The notes: generated from the letters alone by a model not told the origin. Positions 1-8,854 are shown, counted from the first letter of the stretch. The stretch: DNA of 64,000 nucleotides from JABSQH01 sp965230015 (GCA_965230015.1 CBDDKF010000014.1:186001-250000); one strand, 5' to 3'. Numbers and translations are program-made.

Positions 1-276
1 GAGTGGTCCGGTGCACTCGCCGACGTTGCCGGTGATCTGCTGGGTGTACACCTCGCCGGCGCCGAGTGGTGTCGATCGTGGTCCGACTTGGTTTGGTGCG
101 GGCCGGTAGTCGAACGCTCGACATCCTGGGGTTGGGACGTAGGTGGCGTCGGTGTCGCCGGGTGCGGCGTCAGCTGACCATGCCGAGGTGACGATCAGCG
201 TGGCGGCGACGGACAGGACTGCGACCATGGCGGTCCAGATGAGCGTGCGGATACGGATCTCAATGGCAGGGTCCAT
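1..276 (-). CDS. Secreted protein, N-terminal part (runs off window start)
   Basis: Ninety-two codons are visible and the 3' end lies outside the window. The N-terminus carries a hydrophobic segment (about residues 11-30) ending ADAAPG, so it is a signal peptide or signal anchor. The mature part has TPGCRAFDYRP, then VGPRSTPLGAGE and ITGNVGEC. This resembles the actinobacterial secreted domain built around a 'PCRxxDTR...GxRxTPLGAGE' pattern. A related DTR-type protein is encoded at 11716-12996. The exact role is unknown and a cell-surface location is inferred. Confidence 0.6.
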   Translation of the reverse strand, partial: MDPAIEIRIRTLIWTAMVAVLSVAATLIVTSAWSADAAPGDTDATYVPTPGCRAFDYRPAPNQVGPRSTPLGAGEVYTQQITGNVGECTGPL

Positions 277-329
277 GCGGGGGAGTGTCCCACATCACGA
301 CTCTTTACCGTCTGTGATCGTGATCACGA

Positions 330-659
330 ATGGTGCCCCGATCGAGGGGTTCAGTTTACAGATCGTGCCTTCTGCCGACCGGGTACGACCTGACCGGCTT
401 CACCGCCGACGGCGAGTTCCGGATCGGGGTCGGCCGCGCCGGGTTCAGCGACGAGGAGACGATCTTCTCCGGTCTCCTGGAAGGCGACTTCGACGACGCG
501 GGCAACAACGCCAAGATGATCTACTCCTTCTCCGGTATCGACGGGTCCGAGTTCGTCGTCGACGGCGCCAACGTCGACGGGTCGGCACCCATCAGTGCGA
601 TTGGCCCGACTCGACCCCACGGTGACGACTCGACGGTCACGATCGACGCCGACTGCTGA
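330..659 (+). CDS. Hypothetical protein, possibly a 5'-truncated gene
   Basis: An open frame of 109 codons. The first 15 residues look non-coding, but the stretch from LPTGYDLTGFTADGEFRIG onward is acidic and balanced in composition like a real protein. There is no good ribosome binding site before the ATG at 330, so this may be the tail of a longer gene. I do not recognise a family. The first repeat of the array follows downstream. Confidence 0.35.
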   Translation: MVPRSRGSVYRSCLLPTGYDLTGFTADGEFRIGVGRAGFSDEETIFSGLLEGDFDDAGNNAKMIYSFSGIDGSEFVVDGANVDGSAPISAIGPTRPHGDDSTVTIDADC

Positions 660-982
660 GCGCTGATCAAGAACTGCGCCCCCTTCACTGCTGCGAGACC
701 GCACCACCGGCCAAGAAGGCAACACCCAACCGCGGTCAGGAGTCGACCCGCCCAATAGCGGTCGACTCCACCTGCACCCAGAACCAGCGCATAACGGCAC
801 CGATGTGCGAGCTGGTCAGCGCGGAATTGTGCGCCGGTTCCGGCGATCTCGGCATCGACGCGAGACTCGAGTACACCCGTCGTGATGCGACGGGGCGCGT
901 CACCTCGACTACTCCGACACTTCGGGCCATCTACGACAAAGACTCGATTCGGTTTCTGTACACCGAGGCCGCTGGAAAGATC
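660..982 (+). other. Intergenic stretch holding the first full array repeat
   Basis: No gene was seen. It contains an upstream repeat half at 743-761 (CCGCCCAATAGCGG) and the repeat core at 787-834, then about 150 bp that probably carries the promoter and leader of the lipoprotein at 983. Confidence 0.5.
787..834 (+). repeat. Array repeat, copy 1
   Basis: Left arm CGCATAACGGCAC (788-800) and right arm GCGGAATTGTGCG (821-833) flank a CGATGTGCGAGC centre. The upstream half at 743-761 gives a total of 92 bp. Confidence 0.75.
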
Positions 983-1768
983 ATGCACACGACTCGTCCT
1001 CGACAGCTCCTCCAATCGATGGCGCTCGGCGCAGCATGGGTTTGCGCACTGGCCGCTTGCGGCCCGGACAACGCTGCTCTCGAAGGTGACAGACTCCCGA
1101 CCGTGCCTCCATCGACACAGAGTGTCGACACGACCCCGAAAGACCCTCCCTCCTTCACAGAGTCCGAGATCAAACTGCTCGAGTCGCCCCAACGTTGTTC
1201 GGCGCAACAAGCGAACTATGACAACCAAGACGACTACATCAACGTGACAACGTCGCAGATGCTCGAGGGAGTCTTTTCCCCCAAAGAGTCAGCAGCAACG
1301 CCGATCCTTGGCGAAGTGGTGAGTGTTGGAGGCCCTGCGACGGTAGACCTCTTGCCGCCAGAAGCTGAGCTGGAGTTTCGCCTCGAACGTGGAGAAACCA
1401 ATCCCTCCATACCGATCGACACGATCGCTGTCACCTACCGCGTGGTCGACGCCTTCGGCGATCGCGAGATCCCTCCAACCGTCACGGTCGAGGTTCGAAC
1501 CGGCGACTTGTCCCGGGTTGAGGGCTGTGGCACCGATCTGCCTGCAATCGGATCGATCGAGTTCGTGGGGTTCGTCGAGGCTGAAACTGTCAACCCCGAA
1601 CCAGTCGACACCGTCAACATCGCGTACCTCCGCGTCGGCTTCGACAAAGGAGTATCCAACGCGTTCGTACCGCTGGCGTACACGAACCCGCTAGCTTCCC
1701 GACTCGATGGGGTCCCTGCATCCGACCTCATCGAGGAGTCGCTGAGGTTCGCAGAGAAGGAGCGGTGA
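983..1768 (+). CDS. Lipoprotein of unknown function
   Basis: This 261-residue lipoprotein starts at the ATG at 983, preceded by GGAAAG. It opens with an arginine-containing n-region, a hydrophobic stretch and the lipobox LAAC (cysteine near residue 29), followed by a Thr/Pro-rich linker. The open frame extends upstream to 803, but that part runs through the array repeat and is not protein-like. The mature part is acidic with beta-strand-like segments and no recognised catalytic motif. It is predicted to be anchored on the outer face of the membrane. Confidence 0.75.
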   Translation: MHTTRPRQLLQSMALGAAWVCALAACGPDNAALEGDRLPTVPPSTQSVDTTPKDPPSFTESEIKLLESPQRCSAQQANYDNQDDYINVTTSQMLEGVFSPKESAATPILGEVVSVGGPATVDLLPPEAELEFRLERGETNPSIPIDTIAVTYRVVDAFGDREIPPTVTVEVRTGDLSRVEGCGTDLPAIGSIEFVGFVEAETVNPEPVDTVNIAYLRVGFDKGVSNAFVPLAYTNPLASRLDGVPASDLIEESLRFAEKER

Positions 1769-1902
1769 CGACCAACGCTGCGTCCTGAATCGACACGGCT
1801 GACATCACCCGCAGACCCACTCGATATCGGCACCGGTGTGTTCGCTGATCAGCGCGAGTACCTCTTCATGGGCGGCCCGTGCGCGCCCGTTTCGGCGACG
1901 GG

Positions 1903-2577
1903 TCAGTCTTCGATCTCGAGTTCGTCGTTGAGGTCGACCGGTTCGGTCGGTGTTGGAACTCTGGTTGCGACGGCGGCGGCAAAGCTCGCCGTACCTCCGA
2001 TGTAGAGCGACCAGAAGTCCACGTCGGTGGCCACGAACCAGCGTCGGTCGTCGGGCCAGAAGAGGTCTGGATTGCGCCACTCCACGTCGCCCGGGTATCG
2101 CAACCTCGTCACTGCGTTCACTGGAGCAGTGAGTGCGTAGTACCGGCGGCCCGGCCGCTCAAAGCGACTCACCAGTCCCAGCGCTTCTCGAATCTCTGCG
2201 TTGCGACGCTGATCTTCGACGGCGAGCCGTCGCCGCTCGAGGTCACGCTGGGTTTGCTCCATCTCATCGACAGGAGCCTCTGGCCAAGCGATCTGCGTCG
2301 AGACGGTGTCGAATCCGTGTCCTTCCCAGATAGCGAACCAGCCACGATCGGGAGTCGACGTGTGTGCTTCGCCGATCGTTGCGATCGTCTCGAAGAGGTC
2401 TCGGTACAAGGACCACCAGTCGCCGGGTATCGGTTCGGGAGCGCGCACGCGAAGCAGGGTTTCGTATTGGTTTGGAACCAGCGCGCCCACGGTCCACCAC
2501 TCGCCGCGACATGACTGGTCGAGCCACTCCGCGGAGATCGTCGCGTCGATCGACCTGAACGCGTCCCCGAACACCAT
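1903..2577 (-). CDS. Hypothetical actinobacterial protein
   Basis: About 225 residues, starting at the methionine near 2577; a methionine at 2601 is an alternative. Residues about 110-135 are charged and coiled-coil-like (a Glu/Gln/Arg-rich run after DEMEQTQRDLERRR). The C-terminal half has aromatic WPDDRRWFVATDVDF, a pattern I associate with uncharacterised actinobacterial proteins of the SMI1/KNR4-like type. It has no signal peptide and no membrane segment. It is convergent with the lipoprotein at 983. I cannot assign a function. Confidence 0.65.
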   Translation of the reverse strand: MVFGDAFRSIDATISAEWLDQSCRGEWWTVGALVPNQYETLLRVRAPEPIPGDWWSLYRDLFETIATIGEAHTSTPDRGWFAIWEGHGFDTVSTQIAWPEAPVDEMEQTQRDLERRRLAVEDQRRNAEIREALGLVSRFERPGRRYYALTAPVNAVTRLRYPGDVEWRNPDLFWPDDRRWFVATDVDFWSLYIGGTASFAAAVATRVPTPTEPVDLNDELEIED

Positions 2578-2697
2578 CATCCACAGCGTCGCGCAACGCA
2601 CCGCGACCGATCACGAGACTTCCCCAGCCACCATCGGTGCGGCCAACACTCACGCCGCCCGCCCGATATTGACACACGGCGCCTCGCCGCAGAAACA

Positions 2698-2742
2698 CCG
2701 CATAGCGGCACGGATGCGTTCGGTGGTCAACCCGGAAAGGGC
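2698..2742 (+). repeat. Array repeat, copy 2
   Basis: Left arm CGCATAGCGGCAC, centre GGATGCGTTCGGTGG, right arm CCGGAAAGGGCC. Upstream half CGCCCGATATTGAC at 2658-2673. Confidence 0.75.
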
Positions 2743-2796
2743 CAGGCGGCTCGCGCCTCGATCTCCGGTCTGACTGGTCTGCCCCGAGCGACGTGA

Positions 2797-3198
2797 TCAG
2801 TCCCGGTCGTAGTGACACACGGCTTCGAGCATCAGTCCGAATGGATCGAGCCAGAAGCATGCGTAGTAGGGCGGTGGATACTGGGGGAACTCCTGGGGAG
2901 TCTCGACGACCTCACTTCCCAGGCTTCGAGCCCACATGTGGAGTCTGTCGACGTCGGTTCGCGTCGGCACCATGAACGCAAGGTGCTGCAACCCGGTCGT
3001 GGAGTGCCGTGAGTAGGGCTGCATCGACTCCGTCGGGTAGAAGAACAGAAACGTGCCCCGCTTGCCGTTGGCCGGCATGAAAGCGAATTGGTCGGCGTCG
3101 TCGAGGAACGACTCGAATCCAACGCGTGGCATGAAGTCCGAGTAGTACGAGCGGGCGACTTCCAAGTCGGGCACCTTGATACCAAGGTGACCGAGCAT
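2797..3198 (-). CDS. VOC-family (glyoxalase/bleomycin-resistance fold) protein
   Basis: A 133-residue single-domain protein starting MLGHLGIKVPDLEVARSYY, the usual first beta-alpha unit of the vicinal oxygen chelate family. A middle GLQHLAFMVP segment and the C-terminal FWLDPFGLMLEAVCH give the expected metal-site positions (His, His, Glu). The frame is open further upstream, but only from the ATG at 3198 does it match the fold. Substrate unknown; candidates are a small-molecule lyase, isomerase or dioxygenase, or a sequestering resistance protein. Confidence 0.85.
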   Translation of the reverse strand: MLGHLGIKVPDLEVARSYYSDFMPRVGFESFLDDADQFAFMPANGKRGTFLFFYPTESMQPYSRHSTTGLQHLAFMVPTRTDVDRLHMWARSLGSEVVETPQEFPQYPPPYYACFWLDPFGLMLEAVCHYDRD

Positions 3199-3310
3199 GA
3201 AACGAGTCTTGCGGGTGGCGTTGCCAATGTGACGTGTTGGAGCGTTCCCACAGCCGACAACGACGACGGACCAGACCGCACATATCGCCTCTTCAGACAC
3301 AGCCGGTTGG

Positions 3311-3356
3311 CCGCTCGGGTACGGCACTTCGTGCTCGGTCTGGTTGCTCGATATCG
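3311..3356 (+). repeat. Array repeat, copy 3
   Basis: Left arm CGGGTACGGCAC followed by TTCGTGCTCGG. The right arm is poorly conserved. It lies between two minus-strand genes but keeps the plus orientation. Confidence 0.55.
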
Positions 3357-3380
3357 CCCGTGCGCGGACGTGCTGAGGAG

Positions 3381-4142
3381 TCAGTCGTCTGGACGGTGGG
3401 TGCTGACGAGCAAGAACCAGGGTCGATGAAGGTCGTCGACCAAGTCCGGTCGCGCCTGGACATCTTCATCGGTCGGGCCCCATTCAACGATCCGGTCGAC
3501 CACGAGACCGGCGTCGATTACTGCGTTGATGTAGGTCGCCACGGTGCGGTGCTGCTTGACGACCCCGTCCACGAACCAAGTCCGGACTCGTTGGCCTTCG
3601 ATCAGGTACCGGTCGAGCTTCCAGAACCGATGGCCGGTGGTGCTGGTCCCGAACTCCTGATGTGTCGGGGCGCTGAGGATCGGATGTTCCACCGAGAACA
3701 CCAATGCCCCATTCGGCGTCAACGACTCAGCGATCGTTGTCAGCAGCCGGGCGATGTCGTGCACGTAGTGCAATGTCAGAGAACTGAATGCCAGGTCGCA
3801 CGATCTGGGAGCAAGAACCAATGTGTCGAGGTCCTCGCGCCGATACTCGATGGTCGCCGAGTGGGTGTCGGCGCGGGCTTGCTGCAGCATCTGCTCAGAG
3901 ACGTCGACGCCGAGAGCGGAAGCCGCGCCGTGCTCAGCTGCCCAGCGGCTGAACCAGCCGAATCCGCAGCCGAGGTCGACGACGTGTCGACCTTGGAGGT
4001 CGGGGAGCAGCGAGCGCAGTGCGGGCCACTCCGCTGCACCGTCGAGCCCGCGGACCTGACGGTCGAGCGTCGCGTAGCCGGCGAGGAAATCCGGGTCGTC
4101 GTAGATGTTCTGTGGGTCCATGGCCGAGCTGACCGTAGCCAT
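3381..4142 (-). CDS. Class I SAM-dependent methyltransferase
   Basis: A 253-residue cytoplasmic enzyme. Motif I is HVVDLGCGFGWFSRWA (residues about 53-68), followed by the acidic residue in ALGVDVSEQML. Motif II and III equivalents are REDLDTL and CDLAFSSLTLHYVHD, and the loop before beta-5 contains GALVFSVEHPI. This matches the UbiE/ubiquinone-type methyltransferase superfamily at normal length. The acceptor substrate is not predictable. It stands alone between two array repeats. Confidence 0.88.
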   Translation of the reverse strand: MATVSSAMDPQNIYDDPDFLAGYATLDRQVRGLDGAAEWPALRSLLPDLQGRHVVDLGCGFGWFSRWAAEHGAASALGVDVSEQMLQQARADTHSATIEYRREDLDTLVLAPRSCDLAFSSLTLHYVHDIARLLTTIAESLTPNGALVFSVEHPILSAPTHQEFGTSTTGHRFWKLDRYLIEGQRVRTWFVDGVVKQHRTVATYINAVIDAGLVVDRIVEWGPTDEDVQARPDLVDDLHRPWFLLVSTHRPDD

Positions 4143-4220
4143 CAGTCACAGCGCCGCAGTCGAGATTTGCGAGGATCCGCGGACCGCCCATTTCGACAGA
4201 GAGTCGACACGTAGCCAGAC

Positions 4221-4274
4221 CACCCGGGAACGGCACGTTGCGGGTGGGTCGAGGTGCTCGGAGTAGTTCTGGCC
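4221..4274 (+). repeat. Array repeat, copy 4
   Basis: Left arm GGGAACGGCAC, centre GTTGCGGGTGGGTCG, right part GTGCTCGGAGTAG. Confidence 0.6.
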
Positions 4275-4368
4275 AGCCGATCGTGGCGGGCGGCAGGCTT
4301 TTGGGGCTCGATGATGTGCGCCGTGGCGCCCGTGAGAGTGCTTGGCGGTTGATGGTGGTGGGGTGCTG

Positions 4369-5301
4369 TCAGGGCTGGGGGTTGTGTTGGCTGTGTGCGA
4401 GGTCGGTGATGAATGTGAGGGTTCGTTCGAATGAGGCGGCGATGTCGTTTCCGGTTGGTACGGGTGAGAGTGTGATCTCGTCGATGCCGAGTGCGGCGAG
4501 TTCGTTGAGTTCGTGTTGGACGTCGTGTTCGCTGCCGATGAGTGCAGCGTCTGCTGGCTGGCGGCCTGGCTGCACGCGGTCTAGGGCGTTGCGGTATGCC
4601 TCGAGTGTGTGGTGGTGGGCGAGGAGCGCGTTGACGGTGTCTCGTGCTTCGTTGGTGTTGTCGTGGATGCAGATGGGAAGGCCCGCATACAGCGGCGGTG
4701 TTGGTCGATCGTTTCGTTGGGCGCCTGCGCGTAGTGCGGGGATGGCGATGGTTTCGAGGTAGGCGCGGTCGCACAGCCAGGTGATTGCCGCGTCTGCAAC
4801 TTCACCAGCGAGCGTCATCATGTGCGGCCCGACCGCGGCGAGCGCGACTGGTGTAGGTGACGTGGCGCGTTCGAGTTGCACGTGCACGTTGAACACTGAA
4901 CCGTTGTGGTCGACGCGCCCGCCACGCAGCAGGCGTTGCAGGATTGTCACGTACTCACGGGCAACGGCGAGCGGGCGGTCGTAGTCGATGCCAAGGTCGC
5001 CCGAGATGTGATGTCGGTGCCCGGTACCGACCCCGACAACGAGACGCCCTGCCGCCGCTGACTGGGCGACCTGTGCTGCCTGGGCGGTGAGCACAGGGTG
5101 CCGTGGATACATCGGCACGATTGCGGTGCCGAGCCGCACGCGAGTCGTGTGTTCGGCAGCGAGCGCCATCACTGACAGGGCGTCATAGCCGAAGAAGTGC
5201 GGAAGCCACAACGTGTCGACCCCCCGAGCTTCGCCTTGTTCGAAATTGGCGAGCGTGGCCTCCAGCGTCGGAGCCTCATACACCGTCAGTCCAACTCGCA
5301 T
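4369..5301 (-). CDS. LLM-class (F420-dependent) oxidoreductase
   Basis: About 310 residues from MRVGLTVYEAPT. This is the luciferase-like TIM-barrel fold: an N-terminal strand, VDTLWLPHFFGYDAL, then TTRVRLGTAIVPMYPRHP and GRLVVGVGTGH, the segments that line the cofactor pocket in F420-dependent LLM enzymes. Length is normal for the family. The cofactor is inferred to be F420 from lineage and fold, and the substrate is unknown. The gene is divergent from the MarR gene at 5347, with a palindrome between them, so MarR control is likely. Confidence 0.88.
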   Translation of the reverse strand: MRVGLTVYEAPTLEATLANFEQGEARGVDTLWLPHFFGYDALSVMALAAEHTTRVRLGTAIVPMYPRHPVLTAQAAQVAQSAAAGRLVVGVGTGHRHHISGDLGIDYDRPLAVAREYVTILQRLLRGGRVDHNGSVFNVHVQLERATSPTPVALAAVGPHMMTLAGEVADAAITWLCDRAYLETIAIPALRAGAQRNDRPTPPLYAGLPICIHDNTNEARDTVNALLAHHHTLEAYRNALDRVQPGRQPADAALIGSEHDVQHELNELAALGIDEITLSPVPTGNDIAASFERTLTFITDLAHSQHNPQP

Positions 5302-5320
5302 CGGATGAGTCTCCACAAGA

Positions 5321-5336
5321 TGACAGGACTCTGTCA
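5321..5336. promoter_or_regulatory. Perfect inverted repeat, candidate MarR operator
   Basis: TGACAG-GACT-CTGTCA is a perfect 6-bp inverted repeat in the divergent LLM/MarR intergenic region. On the minus strand it includes TTGACA, a possible -35 box for the LLM gene. Its position suits autorepression plus control of the neighbour. Confidence 0.55.
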
Positions 5337-5346
5337 AACTCTCATC

Positions 5347-5826
5347 GTGGAGCAACGCACAGCTGAGGCCGCCCTGCTGACCGAAGTCCTTGTCGCGGTC
5401 TCACACATCGGTCCTCTGGTGGAGCAGTTCCATCAACGCCTCGCCGCCGACGCGGGCCTCAGCGCCGCTGGATGGCAAGTGCTCAGCGTGCTGGGTGACG
5501 ACACAGCGACCGTGCCACAGCTCGCCGACCGGCTTGGACGACGACGCCAAACAGTTCAGGTCGCTGTCGACGCGCTCACCGAACTCGGCCACGTCAACAA
5601 GCAGCCCAACCCGCACCATGCCCGATCCACCCACATCGTGATCACCGCACAGGGCCTGCGGGCCTATTGGGACACCGTCGAGCGGCACGTTGCGTGGACC
5701 AACCACCACGCCGAATCGTTCGACCACGCCGACCTCCAAGCAGCAGCGCGTCTCGTGCCACAACTGCAATCAGTCATCGCGAAAGAACTCGATCGATCCG
5801 TTGCCGCGAGCGATCGGCATCCCTGA
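5347..5826 (+). CDS. MarR-family transcriptional regulator
   Basis: A 159-residue winged-helix regulator. The HTH core runs through AGWQVLSVLGDD, TVPQLADRLGRRRQTVQVAVDALTELG and the wing HARSTHIVITAQG. I chose the GTG at 5347 because the upstream in-frame ATGs lie inside or before the palindrome at 5321-5336. It is divergent from the LLM oxidoreductase. MarR proteins usually repress such neighbours and are relieved by phenolic or other small ligands; the ligand here is unknown. Confidence 0.85.
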   Translation: MEQRTAEAALLTEVLVAVSHIGPLVEQFHQRLAADAGLSAAGWQVLSVLGDDTATVPQLADRLGRRRQTVQVAVDALTELGHVNKQPNPHHARSTHIVITAQGLRAYWDTVERHVAWTNHHAESFDHADLQAAARLVPQLQSVIAKELDRSVAASDRHP

Positions 5827-5946
5827 ACAACCACGCCCGCGAGGCCAGCAGCTGTCGAGTTGGATCGCTCCGCGCCTGAGGCAGCGATCAAACGAACCCG
5901 CCGCAGTCGTACGTTCGCTGTGCACGTTGCATGCAACGCTGTCGCA

Positions 5947-6576
5947 ATGCCATCGGAGTCGCCGGCGGTCAGCGAGCGCTGGACGAGCACGCTGAAACAG
6001 TCCCTGAACGTGTTCGCCCGCCTGGTTCGCGAACCCCAGGTACGTCACGCCTGGACGAACAGCTCAACACTGCCCGGCTACACCGTCGGCGGGATCGCCG
6101 GACACGTCCTGAGCTTGATGCTCGGCCTTCAACAACGCCTCGATAGCCGACCCGCGGATGTCGAGGTCGTCCCCTACGACCAGTGGTACGGGCCGGCGTT
6201 AGCGACGAAGGCGCAATACGACGACCTCATCGAAGTTGGAGAGCGCCTCGCAGCGCGTGGTCCCGACCGGATCGCAAACGATCTCGAAGTCGTCGGGGAT
6301 CAATTGGCCCAGACGCTCAAGCACACGACTTCGCAGGTAACGATCCCGCTCAACTCACTGCCCGGCAAAGGAGTCAACCTGACGGACTTCCTGCGAACCC
6401 GATTCGTTGAGATCACCGTGCACGGCGACGACATCGCCGTCAGTGTCGACCTCGACACACCCGACTTTCCCGCCACAGCGTGGACGATCGCCGCAAGCGT
6501 CATCTCAGAACAACCGCCCACGAACGCCGATGACGCGGCCGTCGTCCTCGCAGCAACCCGCCCAGGGCGGCGTTGA
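5947..6576 (+). CDS. DinB/MDMPI-type (mycothiol-dependent isomerase-like) protein
   Basis: A 209-residue four-helix-bundle protein from MPSESPAVSERW. The metal-ligand pattern is present: His in GGIAGHVLSLMLGL, then FVEITVHGDDIAV, with Glu/His/Asp spaced as in the maleylpyruvate-isomerase N-terminal family. Such proteins use mycothiol or bacillithiol as cofactor for isomerisation, transfer or detoxification. The reaction here is unknown. It lies 120 bp after the marR gene and could be co-transcribed. Confidence 0.75.
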   Translation: MPSESPAVSERWTSTLKQSLNVFARLVREPQVRHAWTNSSTLPGYTVGGIAGHVLSLMLGLQQRLDSRPADVEVVPYDQWYGPALATKAQYDDLIEVGERLAARGPDRIANDLEVVGDQLAQTLKHTTSQVTIPLNSLPGKGVNLTDFLRTRFVEITVHGDDIAVSVDLDTPDFPATAWTIAASVISEQPPTNADDAAVVLAATRPGRR

Positions 6577-6727
6577 ACACCGCGAACAACGGCTCCTGGC
6601 TATCGCAAGGTCGACACACCGCGGACATGTCCGGCTGAACCGGTCCCGTCGGGTCGCACCGCTCACCACGACCCAGACCTCCCGAGCCCACCCGCCCATA
6701 ACGACAGATGACAACCAACCGCACCAC

Positions 6728-6780
6728 CCGCCCATCGCGGCACGACCCGCTCGGGTTGGACCGCCCAGAAGATGCGCTGT
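6728..6780 (+). repeat. Array repeat, copy 5
   Basis: Left arm CCCATCGCGGCAC, centre GACCCGCTCGGG, right arm CAGAAGATGCGC. Upstream half CCGCCCATAACGAC at 6690-6706; total 91 bp. Confidence 0.7.
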
Positions 6781-6831
6781 GAGAGCGGAGCCGGCTGACG
6801 GCGTTCGCCTCGGGGTCTATCTTCGCAGTCC

Positions 6832-7815
6832 ATGGAACTCCGCGGGTCGGATGAGCTCGCAACTGCCATCGGTCGAGTGGCGATCGCAGACGCTGCCGCC
6901 GACGAATGGTTGATGCAACTGCTCGGCGTTCTGCTTTGGCCGCTACATCCAGACGCCGTGCGGATCCTGGTCGCTCGGGACAGCGCTTCCCTTAAGGTCG
7001 ACAAGAGCATTGAGCTGCTGGCCCTGTCTAGCCTCGCCGACGAGCGCTTGCCGGGTTCGGAGGAATCGGTTGCGACCGTTCTCCGCAAGTCGAAGAAGGT
7101 CAAAGAAGACCGCGACCGTACGATCCACAGTTACTACGAGGACGCTGCGGAGCCTGGCAGCCCGATTCGGCGTTTCCGTAGCCGCTCCAAGCAGATTTCA
7201 GCTGTGACCGTCGACCAACTCGATGAGTTACACGAGCGCCTCATGGCGCTCGTGGCGTTCCTTGAGCGCCTCACCGTTGCGATCGAGGACCGACGTGCTC
7301 ACGAGCAGGCTCGTGAAGGGGACCGCGCAGCCATACTTGAGGATTGCCGCGAGCTTCTGCTTGCGACGCCGTTGCATCTGAGCGAAGAGCAACTCCGCGC
7401 TTTGCGGTCGACCGATCCGATTCGTGTTGCGCGCAGCGGACCGGGGTCCTGGCGAGCACTCGCCGCCGACGAGAGCCCGGCCAACGGAGAATCGCTTGTC
7501 ATACTCAATCCCGGCAACGGCCAGATCACGGTGACTACCCCGGACGGCGAAACGCTGCATGGAGGCGACACGGGATGGCGGGATGTCACCGAGCTCGCTC
7601 GAGCCGACGAACCCGATGTGGAGCGGGCGCTCTTGCGTCGAATCCACGGAAGCGTGCGCGTAATGCAGCAGGGCGGCAGCATGCTGCATGGGCTTGCCGA
7701 CGCCGCAGTCGCGCGCACGCTCGACGATCGAACGTTCGGACCAACCACGCCGGAGTACGCCCTCCCATCTTGGCTGCAGCATCTGGACGGATTCCGTCCC
7801 ACGACGCCACAGTAG
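6832..7815 (+). CDS. Hypothetical protein with N-terminal HEPN-like motif
   Basis: A 327-residue soluble protein. The N-terminal helical region (about 1-110) ends with EDRDRTIHSYYED, containing R-x4-H as in HEPN ribonuclease domains. A charged helical middle (about 125-175) follows, and the C-terminal half has ILNPGNGQITVTTPDG, a beta-rich segment. I do not recognise a named family. If HEPN, an RNA-targeting or stress role would be expected, but only the short motif supports this. It is flanked upstream by an array repeat and is convergent with the gene at 7919. Confidence 0.6.
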   Translation: MELRGSDELATAIGRVAIADAAADEWLMQLLGVLLWPLHPDAVRILVARDSASLKVDKSIELLALSSLADERLPGSEESVATVLRKSKKVKEDRDRTIHSYYEDAAEPGSPIRRFRSRSKQISAVTVDQLDELHERLMALVAFLERLTVAIEDRRAHEQAREGDRAAILEDCRELLLATPLHLSEEQLRALRSTDPIRVARSGPGSWRALAADESPANGESLVILNPGNGQITVTTPDGETLHGGDTGWRDVTELARADEPDVERALLRRIHGSVRVMQQGGSMLHGLADAAVARTLDDRTFGPTTPEYALPSWLQHLDGFRPTTPQ

Positions 7816-7918
7816 GGACCGGTGATGCCCGTACCGGCTAGTCCCCCGGTCGTCTTCCGGCGGACGCCGACCACTCGGCGCAGTTCACAGGACCTGAGCA
7901 ACAACTCATTCTCGGTCG

Positions 7919-8854
7919 TCACAGCTCGACGAGGTTCGGGACGAGGAAGTGGCTGAAGATCGAAGGCTTCGGAGATGGTACCGAGAAGGTCATGAACGGC
8001 GGGTCGGTATCGAGGGTTACGCGCAGCTGCGTGCCCGGTAGAGCCAACGAGGTGACACGATCCTCAAGCCAGGCCAACAGCACGTCATGCATCTCGAAGA
8101 ATCCAGCGACCAACGATCGCAACTCCTTGGCACGCTGGTTGTACGGGCTCCGGAAATCGGACGGTGTGCCATGACCGTGCACGAGCTTGGTCCGCAAGCC
8201 AGGAACCGGGTCGTTCAGCTCCGCCGCAAGGGCATCGAACCAGCCGGTGTGCTGAGCGAGGATCCTCTGGTACCGCTTGTCACAAGCAGCGCCATTCGCC
8301 ACGGAGGTCCGGTGCTTGTAGAAGCTCCGGTCGGACGGCCGGAGGTCGTCCCGCGTGAAGAACCGGCAGAGCACCACCGCGAGCCCATCCGAGTAGTCGT
8401 AGAGGTAGTGAAGGATCAAATCGGCGTAGAGGTGGACATCCTCATGGGCGTTCATCCACGGGGCAGCGTCGTCTAGGTGCATGCCGTCGCGAAGCTGATT
8501 GTCTGGGTCGTTCAGAATGCCCAAACAGGTGTCCATGTGAAGTGCAGCGCGGTCGAGGCTGAAGAACGACGACCGGACCCTGGCGAGCGCCCGTTCGTAC
8601 GAGCCGTCGATCTGCCGATACGGCCATTCAGACGCTGGCGGCTCTCCGAGCATCGGGTTGAAGCACCAAGTGGCCGCGACTGCGCCCAGCAAGTTCAGTG
8701 TCCCGAATCGGAACTCCACTGCGCGCCCGGCGTTGTCGCGGAGCAACCCGTGACCCTGCACCTGCCCGAGGGTAGAAGGCGTGAAAGAGACCCACGAACC
8801 AGAATCTGCGCCTGACCTCCCGCCCGAAGCTCGGTCGTGATTCTCGCAGTCCAT
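7919..8854 (-). CDS. Hypothetical protein with R-x4-H motif
   Basis: About 311 residues from MDCENHDRASGG. The frame continues upstream, but that sequence is unlike protein. It is rich in aromatic and His residues (WMNAHEDVHLYADLILHYLYDY) and ends with a helical part containing GLRTKLVHGHGTP, an R-x4-H motif of HEPN type. There is no signal peptide. The family was not recognised. The gene upstream on the plus strand also has an R-x4-H motif, though the two proteins do not otherwise look alike. Confidence 0.6.
   Translation of the reverse strand: MDCENHDRASGGRSGADSGSWVSFTPSTLGQVQGHGLLRDNAGRAVEFRFGTLNLLGAVAATWCFNPMLGEPPASEWPYRQIDGSYERALARVRSSFFSLDRAALHMDTCLGILNDPDNQLRDGMHLDDAAPWMNAHEDVHLYADLILHYLYDYSDGLAVVLCRFFTRDDLRPSDRSFYKHRTSVANGAACDKRYQRILAQHTGWFDALAAELNDPVPGLRTKLVHGHGTPSDFRSPYNQRAKELRSLVAGFFEMHDVLLAWLEDRVTSLALPGTQLRVTLDTDPPFMTFSVPSPKPSIFSHFLVPNLVEL

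Noticed and set aside
803..982. Longer start for the lipoprotein at 983
   Set aside because: The extra 60 codons run through the array repeat, whereas the start at 983 gives a proper lipoprotein signal and ribosome binding site.
4142..4774. 210-codon minus-strand frame
   Set aside because: Extremely Arg/His/Thr/Pro-rich, an out-of-frame reading of the LLM oxidoreductase gene.
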